A stretch of DNA of 64,000 bases, from assembly GCF_006540005.1 (NCBI RefSeq), contig NZ_BJOC01000003.1, positions 144,973 to 208,972 of the forward strand, given 5' to 3'. Made by a program: the position numbers and the translations under genes. Shown in pieces: positions 51,387-62,200 of this stretch. Source of the stretch: Halomonas halmophila (GTDB lineage: Bacteria > Pseudomonadota > Gammaproteobacteria > Pseudomonadales > Halomonadaceae). Position 1 is the stretch's first letter. Each line of letters opens with the position of its first letter. The notes beneath the pieces were generated by a model. The model did not search any database. It was not told the DNA's origin and saw only the letters and a program-made list of their open reading frames with translations.

Positions 51387-52157
51387 ATGCTGAAACCTCA
51401 AGGCCATCCTGGCCGTATCCGTACCCGGGTCTGCACGGGGCTGGCAGTCTGCAGCGTCCTGTTCAGCACCGGTCTGTCAGCCCAGCAAGCAGGCAGTGAA
51501 GAGGGCGGCGAGGTCCCCGCCGTGGTTCGGGCGCAGGACGAAGCCGAGTTTTCGAGCATCCTGGCCGGCACCGTCAAGGCGTTACCCTTCAAGGAAGGCG
51601 AGACCTTTGCCAAGGGAGATCTGCTGGTGGAGCTCGACTGTGACGAGCAGCTCGCCCAGGTACAGGCCGCTTCCGCGGATTACCAGGCGGCCAGCGCGGA
51701 GTACCGCTCGCGCCAGGCCCTGCTGGATCGCGGGGCCATCGGTCGGGTCGAGGTCGAGGTGGCCAGGGCCAGGGCGGCCGAAGCCAGGGCACAGCGGCAG
51801 CTCGCCCAGGCAAGGGTGTCCGGTTGTGAGATTACGGCCCCCTTCGCGGGTCGCGTCGCCGATTTGTCGGTCAATGCCTTCGAATACGTCGAGCCCTCGC
51901 AACCCCTGCTGCACGTTGTCTCGACGCAAAAGCCGACGGTGGAACTTCAGGCGCCGGCTGAGTGGCTGCGCTGGATCGAGGAAGGCACCCAGGGCCGTGT
52001 GCGCTTCGATGCAGCCGAGGGCTGGTTCGATATTCGTATCACCGGCATCGGGGCCACGGTCGACCCGGTCAGCAAGACGGTTGACCTGACGGCTGCCTTT
52101 CAGAAGAAGGTTCCGGGGATTCTGCCAGGCATGTCCGGTATCGCCAGGTTCGAGTGA
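51387..52157 (+). CDS. Periplasmic adaptor subunit (HlyD/RND-MFP family)
   Basis: A 256-residue secreted membrane-fusion protein. It has a signal peptide (about 1-33, ending GLSA). A lipoyl-like half-motif VKALPFKEGETFAKGDLLVELD is at about 63-84, a short helical hairpin (about 88-145, repeated Gln/Ala and Arg/Ala), then the second lipoyl half ITAPFAGRVADL (about 150-161) and a beta-barrel domain. It lacks the TM anchor of HlyD. It is first of a coupled cassette; its stop overlaps the GTG of the next gene. No RND pump or TolC gene is nearby. Start ATG 51387. Confidence 0.85.
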   Translation: MLKPQGHPGRIRTRVCTGLAVCSVLFSTGLSAQQAGSEEGGEVPAVVRAQDEAEFSSILAGTVKALPFKEGETFAKGDLLVELDCDEQLAQVQAASADYQAASAEYRSRQALLDRGAIGRVEVEVARARAAEARAQRQLAQARVSGCEITAPFAGRVADLSVNAFEYVEPSQPLLHVVSTQKPTVELQAPAEWLRWIEEGTQGRVRFDAAEGWFDIRITGIGATVDPVSKTVDLTAAFQKKVPGILPGMSGIARFE

Positions 52158-53563
52158 GTGTCATGACATCGGAATCGCACTCCGGCAACAAGACCTTTAC
52201 CAACCCGCATGCCGGTCAGTCGTCGACCGAGGGTCACTCTGCCGGCAGCGCCGCCGGCCTGTTGCGTATCCTGCAATTCGAGGCCGATCTGCGGCGTATC
52301 GAGAGCGAGCGCGAACTGGCCTTTTACCTGGCCAACGAGTCGCGCCAGGTGCTCGGCTTCCGACAGGCTTTTGTGTTTCGCAAGCGCCGTCAGTGGCGGC
52401 TCGAAGCGGTCTCCTCGGTGACCAACTTCGACCGCCAGTCGTCAGTCAACCGCCAGATGACCCAGCTGGTTTCGGGGGTCATCGAAGGCAGCGAAACAGG
52501 CGTCAAGCGCCTGTCTTTGACCGAGGCGTCATCACTCGAGTCATTGCGGGATTACATGTTTCCCCAGGCGCTTTGGATGCCCTTGACGACCCGCAAGGGG
52601 CGGGTCTTCGGCGGCCTGCTGGTGCTGCACGAAAAGCCTTGGTCGGAGCCCGTCCTGCCCTTGGCAGAGCGAGTGGCCGAAGCCGGGGCTCATGCCTGGC
52701 AGTCTCTCGAGGGTCGTCGCCTGGATCGGCGTCGCTGGCTGCCCCCGCGGATTATCTGGCCCGCCCTGCTGTTGACCCTGTGCCTGCTGGGGTTCGTGCA
52801 GGCGCCTCTGACGGTGCTGGCGCCCGTCGAGGTCACCAGCCAGGAGCGACTGGCGGTCCCCGTGCCCATTCAGGGGGTCATCGATACGGTCGAGGTGGAG
52901 CCCAACCAGCCAGTGAACAAGGGCGACGTTCTGGTGCGCCTGGAAGACACCGAGCTGCGTAATAAGCTGGCGATCGCCAGCCGTAAGGTGGCGGTAGCAC
53001 AGGCGCGTCTGACGCAGTTGCAGAATGCCTCCTTTGTCGATCGTGAGGCCGCGCGGGAATTGAAGGTGGCGCAGGCCGAGCTGGCGCTGGCCCAGTCGGA
53101 ACGGGAACTGGCCGAAGACCGGCTCGACCGGGCCACCATCCGTGCCCGCGAGGATGGTGTGGCCGTGTTCGACGACCCCACGGCACTGACCGGTCGGCCG
53201 GTGAGTGTCGGTGAAAAGATCATGGAGCTGGTGTCGCCGGAGACCCTGGAGTTCACCGTACGGCTACCGGTGATGGACAACATCGACCTGGAAGAGGGCG
53301 ACAGGGCACGCATCTTCCTCGATGGCGACCCTCTGGCCCCGATCGATGCACGCCTGACGCGCACCAGCTACCGCGCCGTCACCCAGCCTGACGGCAGTTT
53401 CGCGTATACGCTCAAGGCCGGCGTGGCCGAGGGCGAGCAAGGGCTGGAGGATGTGCGCGTGGGTGCCTATGGCACGGCACAGCTCTATGGCGAGGAGCAC
53501 AGCCTTTATTACATCGTCTTCAGACGGCCGCTGAGCTGGGTGCGGCAGACCCTGGGGATCTAG
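52154..53563 (+). CDS. GAF-domain plus HlyD-type inner-membrane adaptor
   Basis: A 469-residue protein joining a cytoplasmic GAF-like domain (about 35-190, with FYLANESRQVLGFRQAFVF and GGLLVLHEKPWSEPVLPLAERV in parts) to a single TM helix (about 199-219, IIWPALLLTLCLLGFVQAPL) and a periplasmic HlyD part. The HlyD part has lipoyl halves (IDTVEVEPNQPVNKGDVLVRLED, about 243-265, and ATIRAREDGVAVF) and a short coiled-coil hairpin (about 266-330). The GAF domain suggests ligand sensing that is transmitted to the adaptor. The start is GTG 52154, overlapping the upstream stop; ATG 52163 is possible. It is followed 3 bp later by the M50 gene. Confidence 0.83.
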   Translation: MSVMTSESHSGNKTFTNPHAGQSSTEGHSAGSAAGLLRILQFEADLRRIESERELAFYLANESRQVLGFRQAFVFRKRRQWRLEAVSSVTNFDRQSSVNRQMTQLVSGVIEGSETGVKRLSLTEASSLESLRDYMFPQALWMPLTTRKGRVFGGLLVLHEKPWSEPVLPLAERVAEAGAHAWQSLEGRRLDRRRWLPPRIIWPALLLTLCLLGFVQAPLTVLAPVEVTSQERLAVPVPIQGVIDTVEVEPNQPVNKGDVLVRLEDTELRNKLAIASRKVAVAQARLTQLQNASFVDREAARELKVAQAELALAQSERELAEDRLDRATIRAREDGVAVFDDPTALTGRPVSVGEKIMELVSPETLEFTVRLPVMDNIDLEEGDRARIFLDGDPLAPIDARLTRTSYRAVTQPDGSFAYTLKAGVAEGEQGLEDVRVGAYGTAQLYGEEHSLYYIVFRRPLSWVRQTLGI

Positions 53564-53566
53564 ACC

Positions 53567-55729
53567 ATGATCGCCGACAGCCAGGAGGATACCCCACTCC
53601 CCCCGCTGCGCGAGGACCTCAATATCTCGCCGGGGGCGCCGCTGCTGAATGGCGCGCCCAGCTGGGTCATCCATGACCCCGTGCGTCATCGTTTCTTCCA
53701 GATCGGCCAGCGTAGCGTCGAGATGATTTCGCACTGGTCAGCGGGCTCTGTGGCTCGCCTCAGCGAAGACTTGCTGCGCAAGCGGGCGCTCAGGGTCGGG
53801 GCCGAGGAAATTCAGGCCGTGCTGCAGTTCCTGAGGCTCAACGATCTGTTGGCCGAGAGCGGCAGGGGCATTGCCCGGCGTTTCACGGAGCGGGCCGAGA
53901 AACAGCGCAGTACCCTGCTGCAATGGGCCCTGCATCGTTACATCTTCTTTCGCATACCGTTGGTGCGACCCAATGGCTTCCTGCACGCCACCTGGCCTGT
54001 GGTGCGGCCGCTTTTCACCCGTGGCTTCGTCATCCTGACGGCATTCGTGTTGCTTCTGGCCCTGTACCTGGCCAGCCGGCAGCTCAGCGGCGTCCTGGCC
54101 CATGTCCAGGCCGCCTTCACCCCGACCGGCGCGGTGACTTATGCGGTCGCGCTGGTCTTCGTCAAGATACTGCACGAGCTGGGCCATGGCTATCAGGCCG
54201 TGGGGCGGGGCCTGCGCGTGCCCGTGATGGGCGTGGCCTTTCTGGTCATGTTTCCACTGCTGTATACCGACCTGACCGACGCCTGGCGCCTTCGCAAGCG
54301 CCGCGACCGCCTGCTGGTGAATGCCGCCGGCATCATGGTCGAACTGACGATCGCCGTCTATGCGACACTGTTCTGGTGTTTCCTGCCGGACGGCCCGGCA
54401 CGCAGTGCGGCCTTCGCGATCGCCACCATCAGCTGGTTCTTTTCCCTGTTGGTCAACCTCAACCCGTTGATGCGTTTCGATGGCTATTACCTGCTGGCCG
54501 ATGCGCTGGGGGTGCACAATCTGCAGCCGCGGTCTTTCGGCATGGGCAAGTGGGCGCTGCGCGAGTGCCTCTTCGGCCTCGGCGATCCGGCGCCCGAGAG
54601 ACTCTCCAGGCGCATGCGGGTCTTCATGGTGCTCTACAGCTATGCCACCTGGATATATCGGTTTTTCCTCTTCATCGCCATCGCCCTGATTGTCTATACC
54701 TTCTTTTTCAAGGCGCTGGGTATCATCCTGTTCTGCGCAGAAATTGCGTTCTTCATTGCTTCGCCGATATGGCGAGAATTCAAGGTGTGGAAAGACATGC
54801 GCCACCGCATAGCACGCTCACGACGTAGCTGGCTCAGTTTCGGTATTGTGGCATTCCTGCTCCTTCTGCTGTGCATACCGTTCTCGACGCGAATACAGGC
54901 CCCCGCGATTCTCGACGAAGCCCGCCAGCAGGCCATCTATACGGCCGTCGAGGCGCGGCTCGAGGCAGTGCATGTCAGCGAAGGGCAACGAGTCGAGGCA
55001 GGGCAACTGCTGTTTGCCTTCGAGGACCCCGAGTTGCCCCTGGAAATCGAGCAGGCCAGACAGCGTATCGCGCTGAGCAAGGCCCAGCTCCAGGCCATTG
55101 CCGGTGATGAGGTGGCGCGTTCGCGGCGTACCGTGGTGGAGCGTCAGCTGGAGCAGCAGCGCGAAACCCTCCAGGCCCTGCAGGACCGACGCGCCGAGAT
55201 GCAGGTGCGGGCCCCGCACGCTGGCGTGGTGCGCGACATGATGCCCATGCTGCAGACCGGTGCCTGGTTCGGTCGACAGGAGTTTCTGGCGCGGGTCATT
55301 GCGCCTGGCAATCCGGTGGTGCGTGGCTATATCCGCGAAGCAGACTTGAGGCGACTGGACCGGCACGCCGGAGGCGAGTTTATCGCCGATGCGTTGACGA
55401 CTCCCAGTCTGTCGCTTGACACCCTGTCGATCGCCGACTATTCAGTGCAGCGCTTGCCGGACAGCTATCTGATCACCGCCAACGGCGGTGCTATTCCGGT
55501 CCAGCAGGCGTCCGGCGAGCCCAGCGGCCAGCAGGAGCGTGAACGTCCGCGGCCCAAGGGCGTGTGGTATCCCGTCGAGGCGCGTATCAGCCCACAGGGC
55601 GAGAACCGGGTGCCGCCACTGGAGACCGTGGAAGAGGGCGTGGTGGTGCTGCACAGCCAGCCGGAGGCACTCGCGACCAGATTTTTCCGCCGGGTGGCGC
55701 AGGTGCTGATACGCGAGACCGAGTTCTAA
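53567..55729 (+). CDS. M50 (site-2-type) metallopeptidase fused to a HlyD-like adaptor
   Basis: A 720-residue inner-membrane protein. Residues about 15-100 look PqqD/winged-helix-like. A membrane core (about 150-395) has the zinc motif HELGH (203-207) within ILHELGHGYQ and the second M50 motif NPLMRFDGYYLLAD (Asp305). Another helix (about 422-440) is followed by a periplasmic HlyD domain (lipoyl half AVHVSEGQRVEAGQLLFAFED, about 467-487; helical hairpin about 490-555; second half VRAPHAGVVRDM). Thus it can cleave within the membrane and also act as an adaptor. The gene is directly before the giant surface protein, which is a candidate substrate. Confidence 0.88.
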   Translation: MIADSQEDTPLPPLREDLNISPGAPLLNGAPSWVIHDPVRHRFFQIGQRSVEMISHWSAGSVARLSEDLLRKRALRVGAEEIQAVLQFLRLNDLLAESGRGIARRFTERAEKQRSTLLQWALHRYIFFRIPLVRPNGFLHATWPVVRPLFTRGFVILTAFVLLLALYLASRQLSGVLAHVQAAFTPTGAVTYAVALVFVKILHELGHGYQAVGRGLRVPVMGVAFLVMFPLLYTDLTDAWRLRKRRDRLLVNAAGIMVELTIAVYATLFWCFLPDGPARSAAFAIATISWFFSLLVNLNPLMRFDGYYLLADALGVHNLQPRSFGMGKWALRECLFGLGDPAPERLSRRMRVFMVLYSYATWIYRFFLFIAIALIVYTFFFKALGIILFCAEIAFFIASPIWREFKVWKDMRHRIARSRRSWLSFGIVAFLLLLLCIPFSTRIQAPAILDEARQQAIYTAVEARLEAVHVSEGQRVEAGQLLFAFEDPELPLEIEQARQRIALSKAQLQAIAGDEVARSRRTVVERQLEQQRETLQALQDRRAEMQVRAPHAGVVRDMMPMLQTGAWFGRQEFLARVIAPGNPVVRGYIREADLRRLDRHAGGEFIADALTTPSLSLDTLSIADYSVQRLPDSYLITANGGAIPVQQASGEPSGQQERERPRPKGVWYPVEARISPQGENRVPPLETVEEGVVVLHSQPEALATRFFRRVAQVLIRETEF

Positions 55730-56233
55730 GCCGTGTCTGAAAAGTCGGCGCGCAGCCGGTTTCCGACAAAGTGTAGGTCGAGCCGTGGGGCTCAGTTGCA
55801 CCAGAGTCATTGTCGCCTGAGACCTGGTGTATATGTTCGAGAAATGAACGGGTAGTGCTTCGGTCTTGAGTAAATCGTTTTGCACTAAAGTTCATCTGTC
55901 TTAATTCATGCCGGCAAGTATCATGCCTCTTCTCTGGAAGATGGCAGAAGGGTTTCAACCATGATGTTTTGAGCCTGGTAGCAATATTGTTGGTTAGCTG
56001 GTGATTTGTCGTGATGTATAAAGTGCAGATTATGGATTCCCCTGGTGAATTGTTCTGAATACGGTACAAGAGCCTGCTCGCAGGCTCTCTCTTGGCGGCG
56101 TGGGGAAAGGTGTTTTGATGTGGTCTAAGGTGACTACTACTTCAAGTATTATATATTTGGTTTTTGGATAGAATGGCCAATACTAAGCTCTGGCGCCAAT
56201 GGCCCGCTTCAGCGCCAGGAATCTGGTGAGCCG
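55730..56233. other. 504-bp gap before the giant gene, with a hairpin at 56069-56088
   Basis: The first half is moderately AT-rich with no gene visible. AGAGCCTG (56069-56076) pairs with CAGGCTCT (56081-56088) around CTCG; the following CTCTTGG is T-poor, so termination of the cassette here is only possible. From about 56140 the sequence is very AT-rich (TATTATATATTTGG) and probably contains the promoter of the giant gene. Confidence 0.5.
56174..56189 (+). promoter_or_regulatory. Weak candidate sigma54 promoter of the giant gene
   Basis: TGGCCAA at 56174-56180 and AAGCT at 56185-56189 have GG and GC with the right 10-base gap, but the -12 box has AAGC instead of TTGC. The predicted start is near 56200, 34 bp before the ATG. 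An AT-rich sigma70-like -10 stretch near 56147-56156 is an alternative. Confidence 0.25.
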
Positions 56234-59200
56234 ATGAGTGACGAATTCGAGCGTGATCAAAGCGTTACCCCTTCCGAGCCGCAGGATCGGCATGAGGCGT
56301 ACGACGCCGATTTCCTGGCGCTGGAAGAGCGCATCATGTTCGATGGTGCCATGGGCGCCGAGGCGGCCGATGCAGCGGCGGAACAGGCGGATGATGAGCC
56401 GGCCGCCCCCGCGGATCCGGCCGACAGCGAGGCGCTGGCCGAGGCGGTGGCCGCCGCGCCGCCGGACCGCTCGGAGATCTACTTCATCGATGGCGGTGTT
56501 GATCAGCGCGACAACCTGATGGCCGAGGTTCCTGATGGCGCTGAAGTGGTGGTGCTCGACAGCGAGTCGGATGGAGTCGAGCAGATCCAGACAGCCCTGC
56601 AGGGGCGAAGCGACCTGGATGCCATCCATCTGCTCAGCCATGGCGATACCGGTCAGGTTCAGCTCGGCAACACGACCCTGGATGCTGAGAGCATCAATGG
56701 CGAGCACGCCCAGGCGCTCACGGCCATCGGCGCGAGCCTTGCCGACACTGGCGATATCCTGGTCTATGGCTGCGACTTCGGCCAAGACGAGAGCACACTC
56801 ACGGCCTTGTCCAGTGCCACCGGCGCCGACGTGGCGGCATCCACGGATGACACGGGGCATGCCGACCTGGGTGGCGACTGGGAACTCGAAAGCCGCGTGG
56901 GCAACATTGAAACCCCAGCGGTTTCACTCTCGGACTGGCAGGGAGTGCTGGCGCCCGAGCCCGAGCTGGACTTGGACACCACGACCAACAATACAACTCA
57001 GGTCGCCTCCGACGATTTCCAGAGCGGGGGGCTCTCGGGAGGCTCAGGCTGGAGCGGAGACTGGGAGTTTGTTGATCTCGGTGGTGGCGGCCAGGCTGCT
57101 GATGTCGCTGTCGAGTCCAAAGCCGGCTCTCAGGCGCTCTTTATCGAGGATGACGGCATTGGTGTTCAGCGTAGTCTCGACCTTTCGGGTGCTTATGGGG
57201 CGACTCTGAACTTCGATTATCTGCGCGATGTTTTCGATACCACCTCCGATACGGTCGAATTACAGATATCGACCGATGGCAACAGCTTCACCACCCTGCA
57301 GACTTATGAGGGGCCTGGTGCCGACAGCGATTACCAGAGCACATCCGTCGATATATCCGCCTTCATCTCCGATAGCACGACGATACGTTTTGCCACTGCT
57401 GATAATGCAGAATTCACGGATGACGATGAGTTTTATATCGACAATGTTACGGTAGACCGCCAGGAGCCCTATACGACCCTGGCGCTCACCGGGGGTGGTT
57501 CGGTAGCAGTTACCAGTCCTGATGTCGGCATCGTGGATGATGGCACGACCCTTGAATCGGCCACCATTACCCTGAGCAACCCACAAACGGGTGATGCACT
57601 TTCCATCATTGATGCTCTACCCACGGGCATCACGGCGTCTTCCTATGATTCGGGAACCGGTACGCTCACGCTGACTGGCTCGGCGACTCTCGCCGATTAT
57701 GAGTCGGCCCTGGCATCCGTCGGTTTTTCTGCCACCAGTGGTCTCGGCATTGATCGTGTGGTCAATGTAGCCGTCAACGATGGTGCTAACGATTCCCGCC
57801 CGGCGACGTCCGTCATCTCCGTTGATACCGACACGGATGAAGATGGCGTGCGCAACGCTATGGACATCGACGATGACAATGACGGCATCCTCGATACCAA
57901 TGAACAGGGAGATGTCATCACCGAGACCTCGGGACTGACGACCGCCTTCGAGCCCATGATTTCGGCCGGGTTCGCGGACGGCACCTATGATGTGGGTAAT
58001 CCCGGGGAATACCAGTTTTCCACCACCAATGCCTCCGCGCTGGATGGCAGGCTGGATACCTTCGACCCTGGCACCCAGGGGTCGGATGATGGCATTGGGC
58101 TCAACGGCGACAGCACGGGCAGCCTGACGCTGGATTACACCAACCCCGTCACTGACCTGAGCTTTGCCTTGTCCGAGTTTGAAGCGGCTTTCGAGGAAGC
58201 CACCATCGATGTGTATGACACCGATGGCAACCGCCTGGATGCCAGCAATTACATTGCCCAGATCGGCGATCCCATTGAGTTTTTCGGCAACAATACCTGG
58301 GCCGGGCCGGCGACTGACAGTGGCGCCGATGACCAGGACCTCTTCGGCCAGATACAGTTCGACTTCGGTAGCCTGTCCATCGATCGCGTCGAGGTGTCCT
58401 GGGATATTATCGACGACTATTCCCTCCGCCTGATCGAGCCCATCTTCACCGCCCAGGAAGTGACATCCGGGCCGCCGGACGCGGATGGCGATGGTCGCAA
58501 CGATGATGTCGATATCGACAGCGATGACGACGGCATTACCGACAACGTCGAGGCACAGTCGACCTCGGCATATATCGCTCCTTCCGGGAAGGGCACCGGT
58601 ATCATTGATGTGGATGGCGATGGCCTGGATGACAACTATGACCAGGATATCGGTGACACCAGTGCGGTTGCCTCCGTCGGTCTGAGCCCGGTGGATACCG
58701 ACAATGACGGCACGCCGGACGTCAAGGATGCCGACTCGGACGGTCATGGCCTGGGCGACGTCCTCGAGCGTGGCGATGGTCAGGGCAGCAGCCTGGCCGG
58801 CTCGGACTCCGATAACGATGGTCTGGATGACAACTTCGAAGGCGCCGACATCAATGACGGCTTCGACGTCAATGACGAAAACCTGGATGCCACCGATACC
58901 ACCTTCAATCTGGCGGATGTCGACAATGACGTCGCCGCGGACGGCTCCGATGCCACGCCACTGACCAATGACTTCAGCTACCGCGACGTCAATAACGACC
59001 CGGACAACGACGGTATCGTCAATGCCAACGATATCGACGATGACAATGACGGCATCCTCGATATCAACGAGCAGAACACTTCCTCCACCAGTGTCACTAC
59101 AGACACCAACATTATCGAAGTCGTCAATAGCGCGGGAACCACCACCACCGACATCGACCTCTCGTCCCTTGGTTTCCAGGTCGGTGATACGGTCGATATC

Positions 59201-62200
59201 AGCGATGTGGTCGCCGATGGTGACCTGAATGAGTCCGGCGAAACCTTCGTGCTGGATTTCAATGATGGCGAGTTTCAAACCTCGGAATTGGCCACCGGCG
59301 AGCAGAACAGCGGCACCCTGGAGCCGGTCAGTCCAGCCGTCAATCAGACCATCAATGTGATCGACCTCGGCGGCGGGGTGGCCGGCATCCGCGTGTTTAC
59401 CAATGCGCTGTCTGCGGTGAATTCACTCGACGGCAATCCGGCCCTCCAGCATCGCTTTACCATTAGTGGTCAGGCCACGGCGTACAACGACCGTGACAGC
59501 GACGGTGATGGCATCCCGGATCGCCTGGATATCGATTCCGATAATGACGGCATCACCGATAATGTCGAGGCCCAGAACACGGCGGACTATATAGCGCCAT
59601 CCGGCACCGGAAGTGGTATCACTGACGCCGATGGCGATGGCCTGGATGATGCCTATGATGCCGATACCGGCAATGCCAGGCCAGCGGCTTCCGCTGGCCT
59701 GACACCGGTGGACACCGACGGCGACGACACCGTGGATGTGCTGGATGCCGACAGCGACAATGACGGCCAGAGCGATATCGAGGAGCGCAACGACGGCCAG
59801 GGCAGCAGCCTGGCCAATGCCGACTCGGATATTGATGGCCTCGACGACAACTTCGAGGGGGCAGACAGCAACGACGGGTTCGACGTCAACGATGAGAATA
59901 TCGACGCCAGCGGCAACTTGGCGCTGGCGGACACAGATAACGACACGGCGGCCGATGGCGCGGATGCCGTGCCGCTCATCAATGATCTGGACTACCGCGA
60001 TGCAAACCTGCCGCCCAACGCCGTGGATGACAGCCTGTCCGTCGATGAAGACCAGACGCTGAATGCTAGCATCATCGCTAACGACAACGACCCGGAAAAT
60101 GACCCCCTGAACATCGTTTCCGCCTCCATCGACACCGATGATGACGGCACACAGGAGGCGCTGTCGCTGGGGTCGCAGACCTCCATCACGGTGGGCGGCA
60201 ACACCATCGGCTCGCTGACTCTGACCGCCGCCGGTGCGCTGTCGTTCACGCCGGCAGCGGACTACAACGGCACCGTACCGACGCTCAGCTATACGCTCTC
60301 GGATGGCAATAACCAGACCGACACCGCCGACATCACGATCACGGTCAATGCCGTGGATGATGCGGTGGATGACAACGCGACCACTGATGAAGACACCGCG
60401 GTGACCAGCGATGTGCTGGGCAATGATAGCTTCGAGGGCTCGCCGACTGTCAGTGGGGTCACCCAGGGCACCAATGGCAGCGTCACCAACAACGGTGACG
60501 GCACGGTGACCTACACGCCGGATGCCGACTTCCATGGCACCGACAGCTACACCTATACGGTGACCTCGGGCGGCGTGACCGAGACGGCGACGGTCAACGT
60601 GACCGTGAACCCGGTCAACGACCCGGCGAGCTTCGGTGGGGACACCGCCGGCAGCGGCGATGAAGACACCACGCTGACGGGCACGCTGACGGTCAGTGAT
60701 AACGCCGATGGCATGAGCAACCCGGACTTCTCGATCGAGACAGGGGATGAGCCGGCCAACGGCACGGCGAGCATCGATGCGGGTACCGGTGAGTGGACCT
60801 ACACGCCGAACGCCGACTACCACGGCGATGACAGCTTCACGGTCAGCGTCACCGATGACGACGGCAACACCGAGACCCAGACGATCGACGTCACGGTCTC
60901 CCCGGTGGCGGATATCGTCAATGACAGCGCGACCACCGACGAGGACACCGCGGTCACCACGGATGTGCTGACCAATGACAACTTCGATTCGCCAGACGCT
61001 GAGGTAACCGCGGTCACTCAGGGCACCAATGGCAGCGTCACCAACAACGGTGACGGCACGGTGACCTATACGCCCAATGCCGACTTCAATGGCACGGACA
61101 GCTACACCTACACGGTGACCTCGGGCGGCGTGACCGAAACCGCCACCGTCAACGTCACGGTGAATGCCGTGGATGACGGCGTGGTCGACAGCTTCACGAC
61201 GAACGAAGACACGCCGCTTGATGCCGATGTGTCGACCAATGACACCTTCAGCGCCGCGGCGACCTACAGCCTCAGTGCCGATGCCAGCAACGGCACGGTG
61301 TCGATGAACAGTGATGGTACCTTCACCTACACGCCGGACGCCGACTACAACGGCGGTGACGGCTTCAGCTACGACGTCACCGGTGTGAACGGCGACACCG
61401 AGACGGTGACGGTGGACCTGACCGTGGATCCGGTGGCCGATACCATGGATGACACGGCGACCACCGACGAGGACACGGCGGTCACCACCAATGTGCTGGC
61501 CAACGACAGCTTCGCGGGCACGCCGTCGGTCACCGGGATAACACAGGGCACGAACGGCACAGTCACCAATAACGGCGACGGCACCGTGACCTACACGCCG
61601 GATGCCGACTTCAATGGCACCGACAGCTACACCTATACCGTGACCTCCGGCGGTGTGACCGAGACCGCCACGGTCAACGTCACCGTCAACCCGGTGGCGG
61701 ATGGCGTGGCCGACAGCTTCACCACCCCGGAAGACACACCGCTCAATGACGATGTGTCCGCCAACGACACCTTCAGTGCCGCGGCGAGCTACGAGCTCAA
61801 CACCGATGCCAGCAACGGCACGGTGGCGATGAACCCGGACGGTACCTTCACCTATACGCCGGATGCCGACTACAACGGCAGTGACAGCTTCAGCTACGAC
61901 GTCACCGACGTGAACGTCGACACCGAGACGGTGACGGTGGATCTGACGGTCGCGCCGGTCAATGATGCCCCGGTCGGCGTGGATGACAGCCTTGCCGTTA
62001 CCGAAGACACGTCGGTGACGCAGAATGTACTGGGTAACGATATCGACACCGAAGGCGATCCGTTGACGATCTCCTCGGCGCAGATCGACACCGACGGCGA
62101 TGGCACCCCGGGTTCGTTGACGCTTGGCAACACCACGCCCCTCACCGATGGCGCGGGCAACCCGATCGGCGATATCACGGTGGATTCGAATGGTGACGTG

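Noticed and set aside
56183..56860. 225-codon minus-strand frame over the start of the giant gene
   Set aside because: Antisense to the DUF4347 coding region, which has clear motifs on the plus strand; no independent support.
57617..60823. Long open frames on the minus strand (553 and 466 codons) opposite the giant gene
   Set aside because: They are antisense shadows of the Asp/Thr-rich repeats: composition is dominated by Val, Ile and Gly from reverse-complemented GAT/GAC/ACC codons, with no ribosome site and no family features.
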